Shown here: positions 8,053 through 17,093 of the stretch, one piece after another
Position numbering within the stretch: position 1 is the first letter of the stretch
How the letters are laid out: each line of letters opens with the position of its first letter
Source: Cyclostephanos tholiformis
Lineage: Eukaryota; Bacillariophyta; Thalassiosirophyceae; Thalassiosirales; Thalassiosiraceae
Direction of reading: 5' to 3'
Length of the DNA: 18,031 bases
NCBI GenBank assembly: GCA_036939975.1
Contig: JALLPB010001044.1
Coordinates: 1 to 18,031 of the forward strand
Position numbers and translations under genes: made by a program
Notes under the pieces: model-generated
What the model was told of the DNA's origin: nothing
The model's input: only the letters and a program-made list of their open reading frames with translations
Database searches by the model: none

Positions 8053-8068
8053 CCCTACATATGTAGGG
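8053..8068. repeat. Perfect 16-bp palindrome
   Basis: CCCTACATATGTAGGG reads the same on both strands and is followed by a T run. It could extrude a small cruciform. No function can be assigned. Confidence 0.85.
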
Positions 8069-8561
8069 TTTTTATTTGAATCTCTGTGAGACCAACCAAC
8101 CACCACTTGCCCACCAAATCACAAAAAAATCAACACTATTGTCCCCCCTTCCACCCCCTACCAGTGGCTTCAATATGCAATGTGATTGAGATTGTATATG
8201 TGGTGTGATAGGTATTGATCATTGCAACATGGTGATGCAATTGTTATTAATATAACTATTTTTTTCTTTATTTTCTTCACTGTTTTCTACAGGCAGTGGT
8301 GCATGCTCTTCCTGTTACTCGTGCCTTTTTGTTCCACTGCTTTAATGGGACACGTGCACTAACAATAGTTGTCCGGTGATTTTTTTGCTAATGTTGTCCC
8401 AGTCCTCATCAAGTTTTGTTGTAATTTCCAACAAGGGAGGGGCGCCATGGGGGTCATGTTTCAGGGGGTACAGTAAGCTGCATTTGTTTGCTGAAGTATT
8501 GTATCAGATAGTATCATACTGCAGCTAGAGTACAATATTAAAATAGTAATTTGTTGTCACA

Positions 8562-8584
8562 CCATCCAAAATTGCCTTGGATGG
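8562..8584. repeat. Hairpin with 8-bp perfect stem
   Basis: CCATCCAA and TTGGATGG are separated by seven bases. A stem of this size can occur by chance in AT-rich non-coding DNA. Confidence 0.7.
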
Positions 8585-9354
8585 CATCAGATGGATGCAA
8601 CGCATTTTCTTTCTCACATGAAAATTGTTACAACAAAATATGCTTTGCACACATCTGAAAGCTAAAATGAGAATGGTTTCTGAAACTTCACATATTTAGG
8701 AATCATTATCATAAGTTCGCTGCTCCTTGTCTATTTTGCTAGGAATCAGTACCAAAGGTGATCTTGGGCCTTAGTTAATCCCAACTAATTTATTAAAAAA
8801 TCTTTTATTATCACCCTCTAAAATTGATAAAATGACCAAAGTAGAGGGCATGGGAGCACCACTATTTCATGACCTATAAACAAAAAAGCATGACAATTTA
8901 TTCACTGAGTCACCCCACCAAACCCCCCACCCAACAGGGGTAAACCTATTCCCAAATGCCACTGAATCATCTCCTACTTTGGGGGCAATTCAGCATGTGC
9001 CAAAAGGGGGGGCTCATATGGAGTCTGTGATATATGGGGGCTAAGTTTTTGACCAACAGTCATTTTGAGATCTCTAGCATGTGGCCAAAAATAGTTTTTT
9101 TAACTAGCTTTTTTATGTGTTCATACAACGCTTAAATTATAGTTTCAGATAGTTCAAAAGTTTAAATTGTGTCATCGTTGTGAATCATCATCCAAATGGA
9201 GTTCCCACATGTGTTTTTCAAGTAGAATACAAACTAGGTAGCAGGTAGATCAGGTATGTACAAGCAACAACATCGACAATATGAGACAATAGACCAACAT
9301 TAGATCAGGTATGTAATACATTCAGCAACCCAACAACATAGCATCACACACCAA

Positions 9355-9480
9355 ACCATCAATACACCAATGGGACAATACAGCAATGTGACAATACACC
9401 AATACACCTGCACTACCTGCCAACAACATGACAAGTCACCACGGCACAACAGTGCACCAACACACCAACACAACAACACA
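9355..9480. repeat. Degenerate CAATACAC / CAACACAC repeat
   Basis: This stretch is built from variants of CAATACACC and CAACAC with interruptions. It is a decayed relative of the regular ACCAATAC array at 10175-10242. The open frames on both strands across it are by-products of the repeat. Confidence 0.75.
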
Positions 9481-9510
9481 AGCAATGGCAAAATTATAAC
9501 TGAATGTCAG

Positions 9511-9702
9511 CTATTTATAAATCATACTCCTAATGTATTGAATCTTCATGCTGATCTTAAACATTGCATCATGCAAAGAATGCTGATAGTAGAAGAATAA
9601 GACCTATTCATAAATCATACTCCCAATTTCCAATGTAATGAATCTTCATCTTGATCCTAGAGAATCACATTGTGCAAAGAATTCCAATAGTAAAAGAATA
9701 AG
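9511..9702 (+). repeat. Tandem duplication of a unit of about 95 bp
   Basis: Copy 1 (9511-9601) and copy 2 (9604-9702) share CTATT(T/C)ATAAATCATACTC, then AATGAATCTTCAT-like sequence, TGATC, the core TGCAAAGAAT and AATAGTA(G/A)AAGAATAAG in the same order, with about eight extra bases in copy 2. No coding function is apparent. Confidence 0.85.
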
Positions 9703-9769
9703 TCATGGGGTGGTAGAATGCAAGTCAGCACAATGAGTGGTGGTGATACAGGTACGGGGGGTAATAACT

Positions 9770-9862
9770 GACAACACAACAATATAACCTCACAACAATA
9801 TCAACACATCAATATAATGACAACTAACAATTTAACAACACAACAACATAACAAAACAACAG
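9770..9862. repeat. CAACA/CAATA-rich simple sequence
   Basis: An irregular run of CAACA, CAATA and TAACA words on the plus strand, with almost no G. It ends directly at the start of the repeat module beginning GAGGAATTACATCT at 9862. Confidence 0.7.
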
Positions 9863-9926
9863 AGGAATTACATCTTTGTGCACGTAGCCCAAGAAGTATT
9901 CCCTCCTTTTCTCAATCCATTCCCCC
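9862..9926 (+). repeat. Copy of the GAGGAATTACATCT repeat module
   Basis: GAGGAATTACATCT...CCTTTTCTCAATCC here matches 17879-17940 over its whole length with scattered differences, and more loosely 10317-10382. All three are on the same strand. Together with the AGTATTAGGCAGCT module they form a dispersed repeat family of unknown type. Confidence 0.75.
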
Positions 9927-9973
9927 AAAAAATCCTATGACCAGTTTGTATAAGATAGATATAAAGATTAAAA

Positions 9974-10010
9974 GTGTGGTGGTGTTGGTGTTGGTGATGG
10001 TGTCAGTGTG
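9974..10010 (+). repeat. GGTGTT/GGTGAT microsatellite-like run
   Basis: GTGGTGGTGTTGGTGTTGGT is followed by GATGGTGTCAGTGTG: a short imperfect hexamer/trimer run of the GGT type. Confidence 0.7.
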
Positions 10011-10048
10011 TACCATTAATAAGTCAGGGTAGATCAGGTATATACATC

Positions 10049-10105
10049 TGACCCTTTCTAATACTTCTTTAGTATTAGGCAGCTGTGAGTACTTTTAGGA
10101 ACTAC
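10049..10105 (+). repeat. Copy of the AGTATTAGGCAGCT repeat module
   Basis: ACCCTTTCTAATACTTCTTT, AGTATTAGGCAGCTGTGAGT and ACTTTTAGGAACT align with 10275-10317 and with 17780-17832 on the same strand. In the copies at 10275 and 17780 the module is followed by the GAGGA(A/G)TTACAT module, so both belong to one longer unit, and this copy has lost its right half. Confidence 0.75.
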
Positions 10106-10174
10106 ATACATAGGTGCAATACGAAATATAGGATTCCTTAGATATGGAAACAAAAAAGCCCTTTCTCATACATT

Positions 10175-10242
10175 ACCAATACACCAATACACTGATACAC
10201 CAACAGACCAATACACCAATACACCAACACACCAATACACCA
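10175..10242 (+). repeat. 8-bp minisatellite ACCAATAC, 8.5 units
   Basis: Eight complete units plus four bases: five are exact ACCAATAC, the others ACTGATAC, ACCAACAG and ACCAACAC. The period is strictly 8 bp. It sits between two copies of the larger repeat module. Confidence 0.93.
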
Positions 10243-10244
10243 TA

Positions 10245-10382
10245 GGATCAGTTATGTAGATCATTGAACATCCAACCCTTTCTCATACCTTGTTACCATA
10301 GTATTAGGCAGCTTGTGGAGGAGTTACATATCTGTTACTCCATAGCCCGTGGGGCATACCCCCCTTTTTAAATTTATCCCCA
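10245..10382 (+). repeat. Second modular repeat unit (both modules joined)
   Basis: Contains GGATCAGTTATGTA, then ACCCTTTCTCATACCTTG, AGTATTAGGCAGCT and GGAGGAGTTACAT...CCCCCCTTTTTAAATTTATCC. It is the only copy in this part of the window where left and right modules are directly joined, and it shows that the isolated modules at 9862 and 10049 are parts of one family. Confidence 0.75.
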
Positions 10383-10390
10383 ATGCCCCC

Positions 10391-10505
10391 CAATATCCCT
10401 AATTACCATATTATAAAACAGTAATAGCTATGTGACAAAGCACCCTGCTGTTCCCCATTATCCCCAATTACCATATTATTAAACAGTAATGGCTATGTGG
10501 CAAAG
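10391..10505 (+). repeat. Tandem duplication, two 50-bp copies 65 bp apart
   Basis: 10391-10440 and 10456-10505 share the pattern ATTACCATATTAT(A/T)AAAC, then AGTAATRGCTATGTGRCAAA, with only about five differences. The 15-bp spacer is unrelated. Confidence 0.92.
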
Positions 10506-10928
10506 TTGTTCTTCTAAAAAAATCAAAGCATTACTCTATACCTAAGCAATACTTAAAATATCTTATTTGCTTCACTCTATGTCTAGTTTTTTCCCTAACC
10601 TTAATTTCAGTTGCTTTGTAACATGAAAATCCTTATGTGCATAGGTACCGGAAAACCTAATTAAAAAATTATCTCTTTCTTATTATGAGAAATGTTTCTT
10701 TGAATGAATCCTCATTTGAATGCAGTAGATGGCATGAATCATGCTTTATGACATGTTTGTGGTTAGATAAAATTTCTGATTACCATAACAGTTCTAATGT
10801 TGAGACTGATCTGTGACAGGTTCCATCCTTTCTCCCCAGGAAAGAAGGCATCAAAATTTATCATATGTTCTTCAGATAACTCAGGGATTGAGCCTGAGGG
10901 AATTAGGGAGAGTGGAGAGAGAGAGAGA
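10506..10928. other. No gene recognised; ends in a GA-rich run
   Basis: AT-rich sequence without meaningful open frames, flanking the copia element. A GA-rich run (about 10904-10935) lies against the inferred outer end of the 3' LTR and makes its exact boundary and any target-site duplication hard to place. Confidence 0.4.
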
Positions 10929-11114
10929 GTGAGACAGAGCTCTGGCTGTATTGAGAAGTGACTCTAGAAAGTAGTATTAATTGTGTGATTAGTGAATTTA
11001 TGAGCAAATACTTGAGCTCTTAAAAACTTCACCAAATTTAAATTGGTGAAAACCTTTTGTTAAAACGTGCTGATTGTGGCTTAACTAGACATTTAAAACT
11101 CAGAGAGGTTAACA
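10929..11114 (-). repeat. 3' LTR of the copia element
   Basis: 10956-11108 aligns with 17144-17296 with about 22 differences and one gap. Read on the minus strand, the LTR begins TGTTAACCTCTCTGAG (from 11114), a typical TGTTA start. The other end is less clear, near 10929, in a GA-rich run. A short purine-rich GCAAGGGTG (11115-11123) just before its start could be the polypurine tract. Confidence 0.85.
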
Positions 11115-11214
11115 CACCCTTGCAGCACTTTTGACAAAAATTCATTCCCTAGCTGGATCATCTGTCTTTTTCACTAGATAAAATGAGAGAAAAAAAAACA
11201 ACGGATGCACTTTG

Positions 11215-11800
11215 TTATCCCTCTTCCTCTATTATCTGCTGCTGCGATCTGCATGTGATTTTCAGTGCATCCACATAGTCAGCAACTCTGACACTCTTGT
11301 TAAGAACTCTGCTTGCATATTCCATTGATGTGCTGGTGGATGATGTTTCATGAAGTAATCAGCAAGGTTTGTTTTACCTGCTTGCCAATAATATCTAAAC
11401 TGCTTTTTTCCCTATGCTCCTTCAGCAATTCAAATATCATATCCATTGCTTTTGTTCATTTTTGTTGAATCATTGAGTTTAGGACACCCTTTGCAGTTGA
11501 GATATCTGTTTGAAATGGCATCTTTGGTTGAGGTTGACCCAACTTGGTTCGAATATGATGCAAATAGACAGCCTCCCAAGAATTGATATACAATGCTCCC
11601 GGCTTTGCTTCCACTGCTGATGACATTACATCATTGATGATCTTTGCAATGTTAAGTATTGCTCCATTGTTTGTGGGATATTTCTCATTGCTTGACAGGT
11701 AGAAGTGTCCTCCAGTGCAATTTCTTGATTTACGCTCATTGAGATAGCCCACATCACTATGCACTGCAAAAATCATATTACTCACACGGTAAGTTATTAT
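11215..11800 (-). pseudogene. Copia pol: RNase H domain
   Basis: The minus-strand frame 11456-11785 reads FAVHSDVGYLNERKSRNCTG, GHFYLSSNE, NNGAILNIAKIINDVMSSAV, EAKPGALYINSWEAV and QPQPKMPFQTDISTA: the copia RNase H with its Asp (VHSD), Glu (SAVEA) and Asp (QTD) residues all present. After a stop at 11456 the text continues TKAMDMIFELLKEH. After a frameshift it reads YYWQAGKTNLADYFMKHHPP and TRVSELADYVDALK, ending at a TAA at 11215-11217, which would be the end of pol. The domain degrades RNA in the hybrid. The active residues survive, but frame breaks separate it from RT. Confidence 0.95.
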
Positions 11801-12230
11801 TGCTTCTTCTTGACTTGCTCAATAATCTAACACCTGGTTTACCTCCTCCAAAGTGTCCTGCATTTACGCTGCCAATTGCATTGCAATAGCTTTCAATGTG
11901 AGCAAAGTTGTTGGATCCACTGCCCATGCATAATACAGCAGTGTTCCTGTCACTGCCTGAACATATTTTTTCTGTTTGTTACTTAGTAGTGAACTGCTGT
12001 GGTTGAGTTCAACAAACTGTGCTATTGCTCCTTAAATTGGAGTAATACGCTTGTGGGGGGAATTCTGCAGACAATGTGGCTGTTCATGTTGGAATCTGGT
12101 GAGTGCTTTGTGAACATAACCAGGCATCAAAATGTGAACTTAGCATCCACAATAATCCCAATCAATTGTAAGTCCGATGAATTTTATACCTGACCAGTCC
12201 TCAGATATCTTGTCATGCTCCTTTGATAGC
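11801..12230 (-). pseudogene. Copia pol: C-terminal part of reverse transcriptase
   Basis: Directly left of the insertion the RT reading resumes as KEHDKISEDWSGIKFIGLTI and DWDY. Then come MPGYVHKALTRFQHEQP, KKYVQAVTGTLLYYAWAVDP, TLEEVNQVLDY and AIITYRVSN, which runs into RNase H. This is the thumb and connection part of copia RT, in which the element-specific GYV-KAL-RFQHE and GT-LYYARAVDPT motifs are recognisable. Stops interrupt it (for example after DWDYCGC, after QLAA and after LDY). Confidence 0.93.
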
Positions 12231-12234
12231 TTAA

Positions 12235-12975
12235 CCTCTATGGACGGACCTATCCATCCATTTTTTTTCGGGCTTTGCAAAAGTGTAATATTTTCTCCAA
12301 TTTTGGTCTGCTCATCTAGCCAAAGATATCAAAATTTAGCTGAGCTCTTCAGCTTCAATTGTGGCATCTCATATTTGCACACCACTTGTTGCATCGATGA
12401 CTTGAGTAGGGGGTCCATTTCAAGTTACAAAAATCACAACTTTAGCTAGGTAAAAAGTACAATAAATGCTAGCTAAATCCTAGTTGTGTTTTTTGTTGTG
12501 TTTGTTGTTTCGCCACCATTGATGACCATGGCGACCACTGGAATGATATGGCATGAGTACTTGCCCGGTGGCAGCATTTTGGGGTTCACTTGAAGCCACC
12601 AAAACACTCCATCGGGAGATGTGACTCACATCATACCCGCCCAGTGGCATTGTTGTTGCATTTGCCATCAATTGTGTTACATTTTTTTACATTGTAGATA
12701 ATAAAATAGATAAATATCAATTTATTATTCTACCATTTTATTGATTCCATTGAAATGCTTTGACCTAACCCTCCCCCAACCCCTTGTCCATGTCGTGTTT
12801 GTGCTGGATCACATGTAAGTATTAAATCAGTCCCACTGGAGGGGGTGGAAGCTCATCATGGTGGGGATGGTTGTGTTGTCAGTTGTGTCAACATTTTGAT
12901 ACCAATTCCTATGTAGATAGTCTATATGGTGGGAGTTTCATTGTTCCCACCAGAAGGCAAATAGCTGTTAAGCTG
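12235..12975. mobile_element. Nested insertion of about 740 bp within the copia RT, bordered by TTAA
   Basis: RT wording stops at KELVQHLLDIL (about 12978-13010) and resumes at KEHDKISEDW (about 12190-12220), so the stretch between is foreign to RT. TTAA stands at both borders: 12231-12234 and 12976-12979 (with a further TTAA at 12968-12971). Duplicated TTAA is the target site used by piggyBac-type elements, but convincing terminal inverted repeats were not found, so class and exact ends are open. Inside are a 7-bp hairpin (12928-12951) and a minus-strand 63-codon open stretch (12480-12671), His/Asn/Gln-rich and unlike any family I know. In the left part a minus-strand reading gives LKLKSSAKF...YLWLDEQTKIGE and SPKKNGWIGPS, perhaps a protein relic. 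Confidence 0.65.
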
Positions 12976-13810
12976 TTAAGATGTCTAACAAGTGTTGGAC
13001 TAGCTCCTTTCCAACGCATCTCATACCAAAATTGTTCACAATGAGCACAAAACTGATTGATCACCAAGAGTGAGTCTATAAATCAGGCACTGTTGTATTT
13101 TGTATAGCCATGTTTGTTGAGCCATTGTTCCAACAATTTCTGAGCTAATATTTTGGCTTGTGGTAATCCGTACATTCTTTTTCTGCTTTCGATGTAAACA
13201 TAACCATTGCCATCAACTTTTTTTTGTAGCACATATTGCAAAATTATCTTGTCTGGTATATCATCGAGCCAAATGCGGATGCATTCATATCACAACATTG
13301 GGGTATTGAGGTAAAAATTCTTGATATCATCTGTCATATATCTTGCCTCATGCATTGAGATAACACTTTTCAAAAGCATTTTTACCAGTGTTGTCACCCA
13401 TTGGCATGTTACAATTATCAGAGTAATTGATCCTATGGCCTCTCACTGTAAAACACATCAGTTCCTTTTTGGCTTTGTTGGGCTTGTATTCACAGACAAA
13501 CTTTCCATATGTAATGCCTTTTTGTTGCTCCACCGGAATATCCTGGTGAGTAGTGACAAAAATTGTGTTGGTGCCCTTGATTCTTATTCCAATGCCTTGT
13601 GCTAATCGGCTAAATTTATTTGCTGATGAGTGGCTCCACACTTCCTTGTATCTAGGATGGTTGAGTAATTTTCTGTATTTTAGCACTTGTCCACTTTTCT
13701 CATTGAAGATAGCTTGCACCCACAACTCAAATGCAGTAAGTTTGTCCATCACATTCATGGTGTGCTCAAAATCTGCCGTATACATCCTTACATTGCTATT
13801 CTGCTGAGCA
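12976..13810 (-). pseudogene. Copia pol: reverse transcriptase, palm and fingers (catalytic Asp pair lost)
   Basis: Reading right to left: GQVLKYRKLLNHPRYKEVW, ANKFSRLAQGIGIRIKGTNT, IFVTTHQDIPVEQQKGITYG, then VRGHRINYSDNC. A frameshift at about 13395 leads to MLLKSVISMHEARYMTDDIK and NFYLNTPM (motif A, its Asp present), then DDIPDKIILQYVLQKKVDG, NGYVYIESRKRMYGLPQAK and EQWLNKHGYTKYN. A second shift near 13080 leads to SISFVLIVNNFGMRCVGKEL. The last is the place of the VDDFG catalytic box, and both aspartates are Asn (13025-13039). The Gly of YGLPQAG is Lys. RT is therefore dead by active site as well as by frame. Confidence 0.96.
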
Positions 13811-14380
13811 CTGACCTCTTTTAAACATTGTGATCTTCTGAGTTGTTGCGTGTTAGGTGTAACTGGTCCAATTGATTTGTCATCTACATGGTTCCATACC
13901 AGTGCAAGATCATTATCTTGGGAGATGTAGTTTGGCTCTGATGCAACAAGGTGCCCACATGTCCTCTGAGGTATGGCTGTATTGACACTGTTTTTATGTG
14001 AGGATGTACCAATTTTCTCATTACTATCCTCGATATGGCAATCTTCCAAAGGGTGAGGTTGCACTGGGTAGGCGCGTGTTTGCATTAGCACCTTTGGAAC
14101 TGGTTTCTGGTGTTGACTGCTAGGTAATACTGGACAAAAATTGGCTTGCCAATTACCGCAGTCACCACCCTTGGAGCTGCTGCATGCATCTGCTTGGATA
14201 AGCCAGATTTGTGGTTGATTACTGTGATTCCACCACTGCCTTGTTTGCCGTTGTAACCAGTAAGTCCTTGAAAGTTACTCTTTTGTCAACATTAAGTGAC
14301 AAAAACACCTAACTTCTGCAATGCTATCTTATTCTCTTGGTCTATTTTGTTATCATGCCAAATGAGAATAGATTAAATGT
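13811..14380 (-). pseudogene. Copia pol: variable linker between integrase and RT
   Basis: The upper part of the open stretch 13348-14091 (start codon not ATG) is hydrophilic and shows no conserved motif: PLEDCHIEDSNEKIGTSSHK, LALVWNHVDD and MDKLTAFELWVQAIFNEK just before RT. Between 14091 and 14380 all frames are interrupted. This fits the integrase C-terminal tail and tether, which vary quickly in copia elements. No extra domain, such as a chromodomain, was recognised. Confidence 0.7.
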
Positions 14381-15109
14381 CACCCAACACATTAACAACA
14401 ATGTCAGCTGGTGTTATTGCAGGCAGGGTGAGATACCTGTGCTGGAAGAACACAATGTCAGAGATCCTTTCACTGCATGTTTTTGGCAAAAGATATGGTG
14501 GCATTGGTAGTGCTCAGTTGAAGTTCTTGCATCTATTTGTTGCATTGTGCATTTGTACTGCACATCCTAGTAATGGTGCAAGTGGCATTTTATTATAATC
14601 AAATGCTCTGTATTCATATGCCAATAGGGCTTGATTGGACTTTGCTTGCCTCAGGTGATTGAGTATGAGTACTGTTTGTGGCAATAGGGGAAAGTTTGGA
14701 TCCACACATGCCAAAATTGCATGTAAATTGTAATTCAAATGTTTGGATTGCTCTTTCTGGTAGAACCAACTGTAAGTTGCAATCTTGTTTCATTGCTTCC
14801 TTGAATACCATGGATGTTTTATTGTCTAGTATATGCATCATCAGTTAATTCTCATGCAATCTAGTGCTTCTACAATGCTTTGTATGCCCTGATCATTGAA
14901 TTGTCTTTATGATCCTTCATAGGTTTGACATTAATAAAATTTCCATCCACATTGTAAATCAACATGAGTAGCCTGTGTCCTCAACTAGATTGAAGGAACC
15001 ATCCAGTCTGATCAGTGTACACTGTGTGTGATGTATTGATGACCTTCATCATCAAACTTTTATTGATAAATGCTCGTGTGACATCAATGCCTTCTACGCT
15101 GATTTGTTG
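14381..15109 (-). pseudogene. Copia pol: integrase core and C-terminal region
   Basis: Integrase would insert the cDNA. On the minus strand: VYTDQTGWF with the first catalytic Asp (15011-15013), NVDGNFINVKPMKDHKDNSM, then stops. Next come HILDNKTSMVFKEAMKQ with the second Asp (14824-14826), NLQLVLPERAIQTFE with the Glu (14755-14757), DPNFPLLPQTVLILNHLRQA, YEYRAFDYNKMPLAPLLGCA and CSERISDIVFFQHRYLTLP near 14420-14480. The gap between second Asp and Glu is 22 residues instead of about 35, because some 13 residues just before the Glu are missing. Frames change at least three times. All three acidic residues exist, but the fold cannot be intact. Confidence 0.93.
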
Positions 15110-15499
15110 CTATCTCACTTTTGTTGATTGAACATTCTGACATTGTTTTTTCACATTGCCTTTGTGAGTTTTGACAGATTCCTCAGGGAAATGTTGGTGG
15201 ACTGCTTCTGCTGTTATTCCTGGCCATGTGTAATAGTGTCTGTTTTTGATAGCGGTGAGCCAAGTTTGTTTTAGCTGAAATCCCATGGCTGCATGAAGGA
15301 ATTTTATACTTTGGGATATCAAAGGTAAGCTGTAGACATTTCCAGCATGCTCGTTGCATGATATTTTTGCTTTATTTGAATCCTCAAAAATACTGTCATT
15401 GGGTGTGTTTAATCTCCATAAACCACTGCAGTCTTTGGAGAATTGCTTTTTTATGCATAGAATGTCTAAGCTGTTGGGTTCGTGAACTGTCACTCCCAA
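15110..15499 (-). pseudogene. Copia pol: GAG-pre-integrase domain
   Basis: A 129-codon open stretch reads GVTVHEPNSLDILCIKKQFS, GLWRLNTPND, GNVYSLPLISQSIKFLHAAM and GFQLKQTWLTAIKNRHYYTW, then HFPEESVKTHKGNVKKQC. This is the zinc-binding domain that precedes the integrase core in copia elements; the order and wording are those of diatom copia families. It overlaps in another frame the end of the protease segment (15396-15698), which shows a frameshift at about 15480-15500. Downstream it runs into a stop at 15110 just before the integrase core. Confidence 0.93.
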
Positions 15500-15740
15500 A
15501 TTTCTTGGATGAAAAACTCATGTATCCAACTTCTGCCAATTTAGGAATACTTACCAACAAGTTGGTGGTTAACTGGAGCAAGACATGCGTGGGAGAAGGC
15601 AAGTTGACGATGTGGGTTGCATTGATTGTTTTACCATTAAGCAATGCAATGGTTTTGTCTGACATTTCTGCACAGTGAATTTTCTTCCTGTCACACAAAA
15701 TGTGATGTGGCTCCAGAATATAAGACCATTCCTGAGGTAA
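15396..15740 (-). pseudogene. Copia pol: aspartic protease (catalytic Asp replaced by Tyr)
   Basis: The minus strand reads SGMVLYSGATSHFV at about 15691-15732, followed by a TGA. In the family this is the DSGAT catalytic box; the codon at 15718-15720 is TAT (Tyr) instead of an Asp codon. After a frame change the protease continues MSDKTIALLNGKTINATHIV, NLPSPTHVLLQLTTNLLVSI and PKLAEVGYMSF, the conserved LVSVPKLA-type end of the domain. Protease cuts Gag from Pol; with Tyr in the active site it cannot. Upstream (15741-15833) the link to gag is out of frame. Confidence 0.88.
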
Positions 15741-15833
15741 TTTGGTATTTACATCTCTGTTGTAACCAAGTGTACATCTTTTGCTTTGTTGTCATAGTTA
15801 TGTAGCATGGTAAGTTTGTGGTGAGGATTGAGA

Positions 15834-17029
15834 TCATCCTTTCATTTGTGGATCATTTCTACTGAATTCCTCCTCATCATTTTTGTATGCCAATGGGGCC
15901 CAATAATTTTCAGAAGTGTAAGAATCACATTTCGATATTATTTTATGATTCTGCAACTTAGAGATTATGGGCCCCATGCACCATCGAGTGACTTTAGAGG
16001 ATATCCATCCCACAGGGTATTTTGCTGCATTAGCATTGAGCTCCCAGGATTGGGCGTGTTTGATTTGGATGTATTTTGTTGCAGTGTGGACACTTTGTTG
16101 CCACTTAGCATTTTCTGCCCATGCTTTCTGCCATGCTGTTTTTCTTGGATCAATTGCAGCTGTTGGATAGGCTGAGGCTGCTGCTGCTGGTGCATTTTTC
16201 TTGACAAATTTGATCAAGTTTGCCATTGCATCAGTGTTGCTTGTAATTAGTGCCTTGATTTGCTTGGTGTGTTTCTCAGTATGATTCTCAATCAATTCCT
16301 CCATCACTGCTGCATATTTTTCCATTACATTATGTGCTGATGCATATCCTGTTGCTCTTGTTGACACTGAATCTTGATGGTGTGCTTTTGCATATTCACT
16401 GCATATCAGATTCTTTAGATTGTCCCAAGTCTGGGTTGCTACTGGTCATGCTTTCCATTCTTGGATTGCGGTTTCAAAATCTCCCATGTCCTTAAAAGAT
16501 TTTAGGGCTTTATTTATCATGGCCCATCAATCCTAAGTTATTATTGCATTTGCTTGTTGTTTCATTGCTTTTTCTACTCAGTTGAAGTAAATCATTGGGA
16601 CTTCTGCCACACTCCATGGCATATTGCATTCAGCCATAATAACTGTTATATCAACAAAATCAACTACACCCCACAGTGGTTGTAAAGGTGAGTCAACATC
16701 TGAGTAGCAGTTATGTTAAAAAATCACACGTCATGTTTGATTTCTAACAAATAGTCCTCATCAGTTGCCTTTAGAATGAGGTCTTTCAATCCCATTCTGA
16801 CTCCAGCAAATTGTTCCTTGTGCTTGACCTCCATATGGGAGCAATTTGCTGCAGTAACTTCAATTGGATAAACACATGGATTGATGGGAGTAACAAAAGG
16901 AGTGTTTGGCACCATTGTGGCATAATCAATGTTGGTAAGCAACATTCTGGCATGTCCATTCAATCCTCCTCCAAGTATGAGTTCTTCTTTGAGCAGGATA
17001 AGGTCATTGCAAGTTGGTTGGCCATTCAT
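15834..17029 (-). pseudogene. Copia gag, interrupted by several stops
   Basis: The first piece (16724-17029) starts MNGQPTCNDLILLKEELI and GGGLNGHARMLLTNIDYATM, typical of the N-terminus of diatom copia gags, and ends at a TGA (16724-16726) where a Trp would fit. Reading on: ATQMLTHLYNHCG, NMPWSVAEVPMIYFN, a stop, KAMKQQANAIIT, two stops, ALKSFKDMGDFETAIQEWKA, a stop, and then a long open stretch 15834-16450. That contains TQTWDNLKNLICSEYAKAHH and a helical EKYAAVMEELIENHTEKHTK (coiled-coil-like), then an Ala-rich segment and RKTAWQKAWAENAKWQQS. The C-terminal Cys/His knuckle is degenerate (single Cys residues near 15925-15985). Gag would form the particle and bind RNA. Confidence 0.9.
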
Positions 17030-17093
17030 TTTGGAAACTGCATGCTTTGAAATGATCTTTGGATTTCCAACTGTAAAAGTACCTTATTAATGA

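Larger units (their letters stand above)
7670..9240. other. Intergenic DNA with C-rich islands and small inverted repeats; no gene recognised
   Basis: No open frame of note and no protein family seen on either strand. CCACCCCCTACCAG occurs twice (7799-7812 and 8151-8164), and a related ACCCCCTACTAG at about 7002. Other C-rich stretches lie at 7786-7808 and 8914-8937. The region also contains a perfect palindrome (8053-8068) and an 8-bp hairpin (8562-8584), listed separately. The rest is ordinary AT-rich sequence. Confidence 0.45.
9247..10260 (+). repeat. Dispersed 14-bp motif AGATCAGGTATGTA (four copies)
   Basis: AGATCAGGTATGTA is exact at 9247-9260 and 9302-9315, one base different at 10031-10044 (AGATCAGGTATATA), and degenerate at about 10245-10258 (GGATCAGTTATGTA). 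The two right-hand copies each stand in front of the same ACCCTTTCT...AGTATTAGGCAGCT module, so they mark the start of a repeated unit of roughly 215 bp (10031-10244 and 10245 onward). Confidence 0.75.

Noticed and set aside
9300..9600. Open frames across the CAATACAC region
   Set aside because: They read through simple repeats on opposite strands, so they are by-products of the repeat.
10175..10242. CRISPR-like array
   Set aside because: The units are 8 bp and directly joined without spacers, and the context is eukaryotic.
12480..12671. Small protein gene on the minus strand (63 codons)
   Set aside because: It lies in the nested insertion, is His/Asn/Gln-rich, and has no recognisable domain or gene context; described within the insertion instead.
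15828..16175. Plus-strand frames opposite the copia gag (also 13321-13605, 15358-15678 and 16811-17050)
   Set aside because: The minus strand carries gag, protease and RT motifs; the plus-strand readings do not resemble any family.
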